A DNA stretch of 64,000 bases, taken from the NCBI RefSeq assembly GCF_910592395.1, contig NC_088319.1, positions 10,540,001-10,604,000 on the forward strand. Reading direction: 5' to 3'. The DNA comes from Lineus longissimus (lineage: Eukaryota; Nemertea; Pilidiophora; Heteronemertea; Lineidae). Positions 32,001-42,383 of the stretch are shown one piece after another (the first letter of the stretch is position 1; every line of letters starts with the position of its first letter). The notes under the pieces were generated by a model. That model did no database searches. It was not told where the DNA came from and saw only the letters and a program-made list of their open reading frames with translations. The position numbers were made by a program, and so were the translations under genes.

Positions 32001-35000
32001 ACAGAGAAGAGTTCAAAGCTGCCCGTGGCTTTGCTGTATTTGTCGGAGATGTCAAAGACTTGACCTGTTTTAGGGCAGATGATAATCCTGATGCTTTCGG
32101 AGACGTTTTAGATGTCATTTTGGTTCCTGTTGTCGACAATTGAGGAGACGAAGTAAGGAATGTAGGCCTGAACGATGCCGAGGCAGAGATTGTGGACGTG
32201 GTGATTACAATTGTAGTTGGGGTCACCGCTGTCCCTTGGACGCCCGTTGTTGGCGATGTTGTCAAGACAGATGTGGTGCGGGTGAGAGCAGGCATTACTG
32301 GTGGCATGGCTGGTTGGGTAGTTGAAGTTGCCGAAGGATCTACAGCGCTTTCTGTAGAAGAAACGTAGGTCTGATCATAGTAAATAGACAACTCTGTTAT
32401 TTAAATCAAGCATGTCAAGTTGAAATATACATTTGTTTATATCAAGTTGAAATATGAAAGGTAAATAAATCTTAGTAGTTTTGATTTCTAATGAGGGGAC
32501 CATGCAGGTCATTTGTCAAGTCGATTAAGTTATACCTAAGTGATTTTGTCTTTTCTCTAAAGTGAACAGTTGGCCATGCAATGTCGTCAACAGACCAGTC
32601 AGGTCACTGCCTTAGTCAGGAATTTCCTTGCCGCATCATATGTGGCTGGAACTAAAGCTACAGGTAAACAGCAGAATGAGCGGGCCATGCTCAGCGCAGA
32701 GAGAATCCAGGTCACTTTACGCATTCTTGGCCTGTCTGCGTAATTGACATCAGTGCGTACAACAAACTTGCCAACATATGCCTAGATGGCAAATCATGTC
32801 ACTGTCAGCTAAATTAATGAAGAATTAGAAATAAGGTCCCTAAAATAGTATTTAATATAAATGATATGCACAAAAATCTAACTTATTACTGAAAATACTA
32901 TTTTAGTTACTCAGATTTCATTTATTATAATTTTAAACTTTTTTACACTAACCTTTTTCATCCTCGCCGTCAATGACCCGTAACATCGCCTCCAGCCTCT
33001 CTTTGGCCAGCTGCTCGTCCCGCTCCTTATTTCGGAGATGTCGCTGCAGTTCGGCTTTGTATTCGTCTGACTGAAATGGTTCCAGTCAATAAATTTTTCA
33101 ATTTAGATGTGCCAAGGTATATAGCAGTGCCTAGGAGAATCAATTCCCCAGATTGCCTTAATCTTATCTAAATATTGCGTTCTTAAGGCCGTGGAACAAG
33201 CCGGTTTCCGTAAAGGTAGGTCCACAACAGAACAGATATTCAACCTCAGGGTATTTTGAGAGAAGTATAGGCAGCTTGACAAGCCAGTGTACCACAACTT
33301 CATAGACTACAAGAAATGCTTTGATCGTATCTGGCAGGAAGGTTTATGGGCAGTTCTAAGGAAGTACAACATCAGCCCTGGTAGGCTATCATCAAGACTA
33401 TAGAGGCACTGTACGCAGCATCGAGGAGCATGGTTCGGACAGGAGAGGACTTCAGTGAGTGCTTCCCCACCTCGGTAGGAGTAAGACAGGGTTGCCTTCT
33501 GTCACCAACCCTGTGCAATATCTTCCTCGAGAACAGAGTCACTCCCTGAACTGGAGTCACCCTAGACGATCTCGGGCCGAAAGATCACTGATCTGAGGTT
33601 TGCCGACGACATCGATCTCCTACATGGCTCGAGAAGTGACCAAATCCATCACTCACAAAGGGTTGACAAAACCATTGGCAGATATGGCATGGAAATCAGC
33701 CTCGAGAAGATGAAGACAATGATATCCAGCGGACGTAAACAGACTGACGTTTGCTTAAGAGACTACTACGCGGAACAAGTGGCAGAGTTCATCTACCTAG
33801 GTGCCACACAAACAGAGGATGGCACATCCCTCAAGGAGGTGAAAATGGGTATAGCCAAAGCTGCAGCTGCCCTAACCAGACTGAAGAGAATTTGGTGCAA
33901 CAGAAACATCTCAATGATGAGGTCTTTGGTGATCTCAGTGTTCTTGTATGCGGCAGAATCGTGGACCATGAACACCGAGATCGAGAAACGTTTCAACGCA
34001 TTTGAATTGAACTGCTACAGGAAACTACTCAATATCCACTACACATCCCACACCACCAACATCCAAGTAAGAGAACGGGTCACCGAGTACATCGGGCATC
34101 ACGCCAGCCTCCTAACCGTTGCCAAGAAGAAAAAGCTGAGGTGGTTCGGCCATGTCACAAGAGCCAAGGGAACACTAGCAAATACCATCTTGCATGGTAC
34201 AGTGGAGGGTAGCCGCCTACGCAGCCGTCCAGAGAATTTTGATGGATGACGTGACGCACTGGACTGGAAGAAAGACCAGTGACCTGTTCTGCCTCGCTGA
34301 GGACAGAACCGTGTGGTGTCGCATTGTTAACAACTTAGGGTTGCCCCAATGGCCGCATGGCTGCGGGACATGATGATGATGAAGGCAGGCCCTCCAACTT
34401 ACCAATTGAGCACAAAGTTATTTCGTTGGAAGACTCCAACAACACAATTTTCCCAACATTATTAAAAAACTTTCTACTTTCCCAGGACAGGCCAGCTTGG
34501 TAAGTTGGAAGGCCTGCCCAATTTTTGGCAAGCTGGGGAATCTACACTCCAGGGTGAACTGAGAAGGTGTTCCACAATCTAGGAACAGAAACTGGGAGGC
34601 TATTTTTAAAGCACAGAGCATTAGGGACTGATTCCTCTAAAGCAGGAAACCCTCGAAGTTTGCTGTTGTCGCAAAATTTCAAATGCAAAAAAAGCTAATC
34701 CGGGTGGGAAACAGCAACAGTCGTTGACAAAATTGCTCCAGTGGAATAATTCCTTAAGACGTAGAACTTTAGTTCATCATCTACAATGATGTTGGTTGCA
34801 AAGGGTAGTTTTTGGCAGGTAAAATAACCTGAATGACTTCATAAAATGTCCTGACTAGGGGCTACCTAATTGGCAGGAACTGTGGTCTGAAATTTCTGCC
34901 CGAGATGAAAATCAAGCTGGATTTAATGATGCTGGTATATTCTAGTAGATTGATATTTTCAGCGTGCCACCGAAAAGAAGTCTACTCTTTGACATGCGGC

Positions 35001-38000
35001 AGCATGTTCAGAGCCATTCTGAAATCTGCCATCTCTGATTGAATGACTTTCCCAAACCTCATCGTCCTCTGCTGTTTGATAAAAAGGACAGAGAATTTCA
35101 TGCAAATTATTATAAAGTTAAAACATGAAACAAATTAACAAACAAATAAATAATCGATGAACAAACTTACCTTTTTATCCTTCATCCACTCTGGCATTTC
35201 TGGACTCGATGAAGGTGATGTTTTTGCCACAGATTGTTTCCTCACTCGCTTGGGTGTTGTCTGCTGTAAACCTGGACTATCCTTCTCCTTCATCATGCTG
35301 GTCACTAATCGCTTGGGTGTCCCGCGAGGAACTGAACCACTACGACCACGAGGGCTATCAATGTCCGGTGGCTTGTGCTCGGCTGTCAGACCCATGATCT
35401 GGTCTGGCGTTTTCTTGCTCAATTCCATTGCATTCTCCACAATAGACGCTTCAAGAATTTTTACAACACTGGAATGAAAAACGTCTTAAAGCTCAAAACA
35501 GGGTATGATAATTTTCACCACAGAACGAGGAGTCTCATAGTCCAGCAGTTAACACTGCTGGCTACCATGCAAAAAGGCCCAGGTGTGACCAAGGGAGAAC
35601 CCGGGATTATGTATCACTGGATGAACTGGCGTGGCTTTCAAGGAATGTGTTCGAAGCTTTTGTCCCTGGAAGACATGCCAAATCAAATTTTTGACTTTTC
35701 CAAGTTTTTTTTTCAAAAAATTATTTCTCCATACTGTTTTTCATCACTGGCAATAATATCATGGATTAATCAAATACCATGTCCAGATAAAATTTTTGAT
35801 TTGTTGTTTGGTTAATGACAGTTAAACAGTCAATGTGCTTTCAAAAACCTAATATAACCTTTAATACAGAGGATTATAGCAAAGAAATATGATATCAAAA
35901 CCTTACTTGCTCAGAGTTTCTTTCCTTGACCTTTTCTCCGTGGGTGTCCTATCTTCAGGGCTAGTAACACGGTCCTAAGACCGAAAAAAAAAAATCTTTT
36001 TAAAATGTCACCGACTCCAAAATACAATTAGTCATTGATTGATTTGGGGAAACAAGAGATATATGTTTAATCCTGAGAAGTCACACAATAGCCATTGCAA
36101 TACACGCCGTCTGCGGACAAGGCTTGTTGCCGAGGTTGGTCAGTCTACAGGACCAAAATGAGTTGGACCTGTCTCACTCAAAAAAACGCTTACCCTTGCT
36201 CGTTTGCTTGAGGTTAAGGATGCTTCGATACTATTGAGACCGCGTACCCGCTTATTCGGTTTTAACACATTCATAGCTTGCGTCTCCTCCCGAAGTGGTG
36301 GCCTTTTCAATGACATTCTTTGGACCCTGAAACCAGAAGCCGAAGGCGTTTGAGTCTGTGAGGAAAAGCACTACAAAACCTGCCAATAGGGGGCCCTGCA
36401 GGTAAGTGGACCATGTTTGTAATGAGAAAGCCATTTCCCGGGTCAATGATTATTGAATTTTTTCATCCCTTAATTACTCTACATGGGGAAATAATACCAC
36501 CAAAAATGTAGTTTTATTGGTCCTTAATTCTATTTTGACGAGGATAGCTCATCCGACCAGAGCTTATTCCGGTTTCCGAGGCATTAAGCGACTAGGAGTA
36601 TTGCTCCCCCTGGATAGGATGCTTGTCTGTCGCAGGGCACCCAATTACTCCTGGGTGGAGAGAAGCAAGTAGGGTTAAGTGCCTTGCCAAAGGACACACG
36701 ATGAAACAGTGTTGATTTGTCTGAGTATCGTACCTACGACCTCCTGGTTATAAGCCCAGCGCTCTAACCACTCTGCCACTCATCCCCCTCCTCCAGCATA
36801 TAATGTGGTAATTCTCAATAGGGGTAGCTATATCAGACATAAGATTCCAGTTCAACAGATTTTTCATAGTTATTCACTGAAGGGAAAATGAAAGTGTTGG
36901 ACAGAAGCCACTTTTTGAAACTCGCCCTGTAGAACAGAAATAAGATCTGGTGTGACTAAGACAAAGGCAGTTCCTATCAACACGAGCAAAGTTCGAAAAT
37001 CAACATTTTCTTCAAATTTTCATCCGTACACTACAAGACTTCATCAGGAAATTACCTTTCATCTGTTGTCTTCAAAGCCTTTTCTCTTCTGGGACTATTT
37101 TCCACGGGATTTGGGTCTACCTCCTGCAACAAGAGAGCATGCATTTACAGTGGAACCACCCAATACAGACAGCTCTCTATTCAACTGCATTTGGTTCAAA
37201 ATCTGTCATTTCCATTGAATTTGACCTCTGCAATCAAGTAACCTCTTAATTGTGACAGCATTTGTCCCTAAAGCCACAGTAAAGGCCTACGCCATTCGTT
37301 AAAAGTTTAAAATTTGTAATTGAATTAGAAAATTTCCAGTTGTGTAAATACAATGTACTGAAAATAGATTTCAACATTGCAGTTGTGTAGAATGCTATAC
37401 AAATACAATATATAGTGGAACCTCTGTTAGCGGCGGACACCTCTCTATTAAGGACACTAGTTTTGGTCCCAAATTTGTTGTTTCCATTCAATTTGACCTC
37501 TCTAATTAGGACACCTCTCTATTAAGGACAGCACTTGTCAGTCCCGAGGGTGTCCTTAATAGAGAGGTTCTACTGTATTTACTAAAGTCGTAGTTCCACC
37601 TATCATAAAACCCCGTGTTTTTTCAAGACCCGTGTCTTCGCCGTGTGTCAAAAAACCCGCGGCACACTTACACCTATCAGTCGTGTTAGATAATGGTTAA
37701 TAGCCCCGGCGACAGGTGCGCTGTAGGTAGGGAGCTCTCCTGTGTTTCTTTCCCGTTGGAGGAGGGCGCAATACCGAGGCAACTACACTGCGCCATCTGT
37801 CGCCGGATCTTAGAACTTGCAATTGCCGTGTCTATTCAGATTCCACCTATCAAAAAACCTGTGTTGAACACGGGTCTAAATTAGCCCCCGATTAGCCCCA
37901 TCGAGCTCGATGGGGCTAATAGACACGGGGATTTGACACACGGGTCTATTTAGACACGGCAATTCATAGGTGTAAGCGCAAAAGACACGGGGATTTGATA

Positions 38001-40061
38001 GGTGGAAGTACGACTTAAGTTCCAGCAAAGTAGCATTCATGGTAACTGCCTTAATACGGCATTGTCCATACTGCATTTTATTTTCCTGGATCATCAGTTA
38101 TTATGAACAACCAAGCAAACATTTAAGACGTTTATATAGGTATTTACCCTCGCTCTTTTTCCTGAACGTTTTGGCTCTTCTGGAGGTGTCTTTCTAGTCA
38201 CTGGCTGTCCTCTGAAATATCAAGATAAAAGACATTATTTTGACCTAAAGATAGGCTATTAACTATAAACAACACGAAGCAGTCTTCGCAGACGGAAAAT
38301 AACACTGCCTATCAGCATCCCAAGTAAGCAATGCAAAGTAATCATTAATGTCACAGTATTTTAAAGGAGTTTTACTTTTTACTTAATTACATGTACTTTT
38401 TATTCCTTTATAGAAATTCAGAATCCTTCTAAGGGAGCAGCTGCAAAGTCCAATGACCATCACTTTAAAAATTTCATATTCTTATCTCGATAGAACATTC
38501 ATTGCCAAAAAGTGGCAGTATTAGTTAGCAGTTCCATACAATACACATGATCTTGAAGCGTCTGTGGATGAAATTGAAATGGGTTGGAAATGGAAGAGAT
38601 TCTAATCTGCATACTCTCTACGCCATGTCACTGCGGCGACGTCTGTAGGGCACTGGAAAATCCTTTTTCCGTTTCTTGATTCTGCAAATTCTATGAGTCA
38701 ACACAAAAATCCCAAAAGCCCCTCAAAATTTGCTCTTTAAACCTAGAAACACCAAATTCCCTTTTTCTTCTGGACTAATTCCGTGTTGTGAAAAGGCAAA
38801 TTCCCTGCTAATTTTCCAATTTTCAGATTTTCGGTGTCTTACGTCTGCCTCTTGGCCATCTAGTAACTTACAAGGGAGGTCGTCGCAGACAGCTGGGAGG
38901 ACTAGACACAGTGATCCTCTGTGTACAAGGACTCCCTGTATTTCTCGTGCTCTCCGTATTCAGGACAAATTTCGTAGGTTCTCTGGTTGGCGACGGTTCA
39001 CCGACACGAGTAGGATAACATCGGCCAATAGGTGGCGTGGCAGGAGGGCTCTGATATATCACTGGCCCGGAGAAATCAGGCGATCTAAAAGAATGTAATT
39101 GATACAATTAAGTACCCAGCAAACGAGCGATTTTTATCCTTTTGCTGCAACCTGCAATAATAATCACTGAAGTTTGCGACAGAACTGTGTCTCGTCTGCT
39201 TGTAAGATTGGTACCACTGGGCATGATATTGATTTCAAGTCGCTGCGATAAACAATCATCATCACAGGCTTCAGCAACAAAAATCTCTGGTTTGCTGGGC
39301 ACAGTTTGATATTCTCGAAGTCGCCAGTGTCTTTGATTTTGAGGAATGTACACAAACTACCACTCTACATCATAGTGAACAAGTCAAGAGATGATGGGTT
39401 ATCTCCAATGCAATTTGGCTCCAGCTCCATATATTTCACTTCAGATTATACACAATCAAATTCTGGGATGGATTTTAAAAAGAGATCCAGTCGTGGCTCA
39501 AGTTTAACAATGGAATGGAAGCTTTAATATTCCGGCCTAAAGTTTTAAACTCCCCGTTTCCATAAGTGTTTTGCTACCCGTTTCCTTTTGAAAAGATGAC
39601 AATTTTACAAATCTTTACCTAAGGAATGGATTAATTTTGTTTCGTGGCGACGCCCAGGCCGGAGATTGCGGGGTCATGGAGCCGCTCCGTCTCTCAAACG
39701 AATGCATCCTTGCATCGGCCGTACGATTCAGCAATGCCGTAAAACTTGTGTTCTTTAGAAGGCTAGCACTTGGCCCTGGGGTGCTCAGCCTTTGTCCTAA
39801 TCGGGGATTGAATGCCGGAGAGGCAGAAGAAGCCTGCATGGACACAGAAAGTCTCCTTGGAGGAGAGACAAATTTAGCCTCAGATGATCTGTTCAAAAGG
39901 GAGATGATGTTCCAGTTCTTGAAGTTGAAATTAGTCAGGAAACTACCAGAGGGGCCATTGGCTTGTCTTGTCCTCCTGGATTCTTGACCTGGGCTAGCAG
40001 ACCACCAGTAGTAAGCAGCAACGCAAACTGCTGCCACTGCAACCAGCGTCTCCCACATCAT
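28956..40061 (-). CDS. POM121: Nuclear pore membrane protein POM121
   Basis: Eleven exons join with consistent phases: 40061-39619, 39084-38872, 38211-38148, 37123-37056, 36326-36194, 35974-35907, 35468-35171, 33070-32953, 32351-30801, 30519-29782 and 29053-28956; 3792 nt, 1263 residues. Order: N-terminal hydrophobic helix (LVAVAAVCVAAYYWW), a Ser/Arg-rich linker with basic nuclear-localisation-like clusters (KRSGKRAR, EKRSRKE, KRVRKQ), a short charged helix (EYKAELQRHLRNKERDEQLA), then about 770 residues of FG repeats (SGFSFGA, PAFGQ). The last exon encodes FNVGTGSAAPKPRT then VKARRRMQRK, which matches the known C-terminal signature of vertebrate POM121, and total length is similar to the human protein. 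Known role: anchors the nuclear pore in the pore membrane and contributes FG repeats to transport. A TTTCAG acceptor 10 bp before the ATG implies a 5' UTR intron. Confidence 0.88.
30801..32351 (-). CDS. POM121: POM121 major FG-repeat exon
   Basis: A 1551-nt exon (residues about 469-986): a Thr/Ser/Pro-rich start followed by FSFGA, FSFS and PAFGQ repeats separated by Ala/Ser/Thr/Pro. Such sequence is disordered and binds transport receptors in all FG nucleoporins. The following exon (30519-29782, 738 nt) continues the same repeat type. Long antisense frames on the plus strand over these exons reflect the repeat composition and are not genes. Confidence 0.85.
33185..34385 (+). pseudogene. Degenerate non-LTR retrotransposon RT fragment
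   Basis: This lies in the intron between POM121 exons 7 and 8, on the opposite strand. Pieces of reverse transcriptase are readable across several frames: EQAGFRKGRSTTEQIFNLRV, then YHNFIDYKKCFDRIWQEGLW, GVRQGCLLSPTLCNIF, KITDLRFADDIDLLHGS (the FADD catalytic box near 33599-33610), and a 186-codon open frame ending LRWFGHVTRAKGTLANTILH. Stops and frameshifts break it repeatedly. The 3' end is ATGATGATGATGA at about 34371, the short microsatellite tail typical of RTE-like elements. The 5' part (endonuclease) is missing. Confidence 0.78.
34386..35170 (-). other. Rest of POM121 intron 7
   Basis: Intronic sequence with no further feature I can support. A CCAACTTACC/GGTAAGTTGG pair around 34396 and 34498 forms a small inverted repeat. 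Confidence 0.4.
36572..36786 (-). mobile_element. tRNA-derived SINE in a POM121 intron
   Basis: Read on the minus strand the element begins with a tRNA-like head: GTGGCAGAGTGGTTAGAGCG (A box), an anticodon-loop-like CTTATAA, and GTAGGTACGATACTCAG (degenerate B box). A body follows with GTGTCCTTTGGCAAGGCACT. The loop would read anticodon UAU (Ile-like). Base changes in the B box and the attached body show it is a SINE, not a functional tRNA gene. Confidence 0.6.
37150..37240. mobile_element. Decayed Pogo/Tigger-like MITE copy
   Basis: AGTGGAACCACCCAATACAG through CCATTGAATTTGACCTCTGC is a diverged copy of the repeat at 37413-37575. It starts about 25 bp upstream (minus strand) of the acceptor of POM121 exon 4. 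Confidence 0.5.
37280..37411. mobile_element. MITE (TACGCCGTT family), copy 3, truncated
   Basis: TAAAGGCCTACGCCATTCGT followed by AAATTTGTAATTGAATTAGA matches the inverse of the copy at 19018-19197. The far end is cut by the neighbouring Pogo-like MITE. Confidence 0.55.
37413..37575. mobile_element. Pogo/Tigger-like MITE, copy A
   Basis: The ends are TAGTGGAACCTCTGTTAG and, inverted, CAGTAGAACCTCTCTATTAA, flanked by TA on both sides. The interior contains CATTCAATTTGACCTCTCTA and CTGTCAGTCCCGAGGGTGTC-like blocks (second read on the inverse strand). Termini of the form CAGT.GAACCTC with a TA target are characteristic of Pogo/Tigger-related elements. Copy B is at 40096-40273. Confidence 0.7.
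37585..38016. mobile_element. 432-bp MITE with a 30-bp perfect internal palindrome
   Basis: The terminal repeats are AAGTCGTAGTTCCACCTATC on the left and AAGTCGTACTTCCACCTATC read from the right. The interior contains further inverted CACCTATCA and CACGGGG blocks and, at 37891-37920, a perfect palindrome whose half is ATTAGCCCCATCGAG. It lies in the POM121 intron between exons 3 and 4 and is non-coding. Confidence 0.75.
38220..38871 (-). other. POM121 intron 2
   Basis: Intronic; no repeat or additional exon is convincing. Introns 1 (39085-39618) and 6 (35469-35906) likewise show nothing beyond short open frames. Confidence 0.45.
39619..40061 (-). CDS. POM121: POM121 first coding exon with membrane anchor
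   Basis: It starts MMWETLVAVAAVCVAAYYWW: a short lumenal end and one hydrophobic helix, then SASPGQESRRTRQANG, whose positive charges favour a cytoplasmic/nucleoplasmic C-terminal side. Two parallel motifs follow: ISLLNRSSEAKFVSPPRR and TALLNRTADARMHSFERR, suggesting an internal duplication. The donor is AG|GTAAAG at 39618. Confidence 0.82.
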
Positions 40062-40095
40062 TGGTACTGAAAGCAAAAATTATGAAATACTACTA

Positions 40096-40273
40096 CAGTA
40101 GAACCTCTCTATTAAGGGCACCCTCGGGACTGACAGGTGCTGTTCTTGATAGAGAGGTGTCCTGATTAGAGAGGTCAAATTGAATGGAAACACACAATTT
40201 GGGACCAAAACTAGTGTCTTTAATAGATAGAGGTTCTTTAATAGAGAGATGTCCGCTATGGGAGGTTCTACTG
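40096..40273. mobile_element. Pogo/Tigger-like MITE, copy B
   Basis: CAGTAGAACCTCTCTATTAA at the left and its inverse GAGGTTCTACTG at the right, with TA on both sides (40094-40095 and 40274-40275). It is inverted relative to copy A. It sits only about 25 bp upstream of the splice acceptor that precedes the POM121 start codon. Confidence 0.78.
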
Positions 40274-40299
40274 TAATACAGGTACTCTAAATCTAATGT

Positions 40300-40960
40300 G
40301 ATCATTTATGGAGTTGGATATAACTGAGATAGATTTTTAAACCAAAATGCCAAGTTCCATTGCTTATCGCACTGGATGAGAAGACTCTAAACAGGGTGGA
40401 CTAAATAGGGCATCGCCCTCAACATCGTGTTAATTTGACTACATACCAGTCTGAGCCAGTGAGGTGGCTGCTTAGAGCTAAAACAAACCTCAATATCAAT
40501 GCACAGAGAAAAAAACACAACACATGGTATGCAATCAGGCAGTCTGTCTCATGCTGCTGGCTTGTCGCGGCTCTATCAACAGCTTGCTCCAGCAGGCAGA
40601 ATGTCAGCTATACATGTTTGCATGTAGGATGGCTAAGGGTAAGGCATGGCACAACATCAACTTAAACTGGGCTGTACTAGAGTTTGAATTATTTGACAAG
40701 ATGCAAGTACTTTTTTTACATATTTAAAGTGCTGACGTAGGCCTTAACATGTTCACTGCCACCCCATTCTTTTGAGCACATCTGCCACATTTGCCAGGTT
40801 TTGCATTTTGCTCTATTGCTATTGCCTAGAGCACACCTAGTGCATAATAAACACACTAAAATAAATGTGTATCCCATAATGCTTTACAGAACTGAAGCCT
40901 ATTCACCCTTGCCAGTCACTTCAAAAACATGGAATAATGCATAGACTGCTTCGAATATAC
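40300..40960. other. Upstream of the POM121 coding region, no supported feature
   Basis: This should contain the 5' UTR intron and possibly the promoter of POM121. I cannot place the first non-coding exon. Confidence 0.35.
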
Positions 40961-41510
40961 CTACTGCTCATGCCTTGGCAATTGTGACGGAACCCGTGCC
41001 TTGGCAATGGAGCAGGAATGAGCTTTTGAATTTGAGTATATTCTTAGCTCGGCAGCGACATGACGAAACCCCGTGCCTCGGCAATGGAGCGGGAACCAGC
41101 TTTAGAGTATATTCTCAGCTCGGCAGCGACGTGAGGAAACCCCATGCCTTGGCAATGGAGCGGGAACCAGCTTTCGAGTATATTCTTAGCTCAGCAGACT
41201 TGAAGAAACCCTGTGCCTTGGCGATGGAGCAGGAACCAGGTTTCGAGTATATGTGTAGCACAGCAGTGACTTGACAGACCCCGTGCCTTGGCGATGGAGC
41301 GGGAACCAGCTTTCGAGTATATTCTTAGCTCAGCAGCGACGTGAAGAAACCCCGTGCCTTTGCGATGCAGCGGGAACCAGCTTTCGAGTATATTCTTAGC
41401 TCGGCAGCGACGTAACAAAACCCTGTGCCTTGGCAATGGAGCGGAAACCAGCTTTAGAATATATTCGTAGCTCGGCAGCGACTTGACAGACCCCGAGCCT
41501 TGTCGATGGC
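40960..41510. repeat. 70-bp tandem repeat, about 8 copies
   Basis: The unit includes CCCCGTGCCTTGGCAATGGA, GCGGGAACCAGCTTTCGAGT and ATATTCTTAGCTCGGCAGCG; spacing between copies is 69-71 bp. It lies about 0.9 kb upstream of the POM121 start codon. Confidence 0.9.
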
Positions 41511-41514
41511 CAGC

Positions 41515-42383
41515 AGACCAGTCAGTGGCTTCCCCCGCCTGGTGTAAAACTAAAAGGATTGTTAAACTAGAATTAACGTTAGCGAAATTACCAGGGAAGA
41601 TCATGATGACATTTCAAGAAAATTCTACCACGAACCAAGGCTTCTAGCGGGAAATGTGGTGCTGATATTCAGGCTAGGCTGAGGGTGATCCCCGAGTCCC
41701 ACCCTCCTCAATCCGACAATCGATTTCAAGCGCAAAAACCACGTTATGATGTCGACAGTTATCGCTCCCTCAGCAAAATATTGGTAAACTAGCTGTAAAG
41801 AACATTCAGAAGTAAATAGAACCTCCCTATCTGTCTTAATATAGGGATATGTAAAGAAAAAAGCAATGTTTCGAAAATTACCACGGTCAAATGCAATTTC
41901 TCTAATGTTTCGGTGTCCACAAATTTTGTGTGGACATCAGTGCAAATGACGTCACCGTAGAATTCCGTTCATTTCGATGGTCGACGTTGGCACTGCGTTT
42001 TATCGATAGTTGACCTACATGTGAATAAACAACAAACAATTAAATGCAAAAAATCTTTGTACTACAAAATTCAAATTACATAAGCTAGCTGGGAATACGA
42101 CTTTTTAAAACTTTACTTGTGCTATTCAGCGAAATGTTATTCCGACTACAGCGCCCCTTCCAGCCAGTTGATAAACTATCGGCACCGCATTTACCCGCCA
42201 ATTCGTGGTCGTCGGTACAAGACTCCCAGAAAGCGGCTAGGGTGAGGAACGAGGCCGGTCCACTACGTCCGAAGTGTAGCCCATGGCCCATACAGCCATA
42301 GGTTGAAGCTATCGAGGAAGCTATCAGCCTCATCGTCCGATGGGGTATCTCACATCCTTGCGCATGACCAGAACTATTTATGT
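41515..42383. other. No gene; small palindrome
   Basis: GTCCACAAATTTTGTGTGGAC at about 41911-41931 is a near-perfect palindrome. A pyrimidine-rich segment near 42140 has no coding support. Confidence 0.4.

Noticed and set aside
31625-32143. 172-codon plus-strand frame over the POM121 FG exon
   Set aside because: It is an antisense by-product of the repetitive FG exon, whose splice phases fit the minus-strand model exactly.
29765-32391. Assignment of the FG gene to another FG nucleoporin (for example a Nup98- or Nup214-type)
   Set aside because: The N-terminal membrane helix and the basic C-terminal FNVGTGS...RRRMQRK fit POM121; there is no GLFG-type autoproteolytic or beta-propeller domain.
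36720-36786. A true tRNA-Ile(UAU) gene on the minus strand
   Set aside because: The B box is degenerate and the tRNA-like part is fused to a SINE body.
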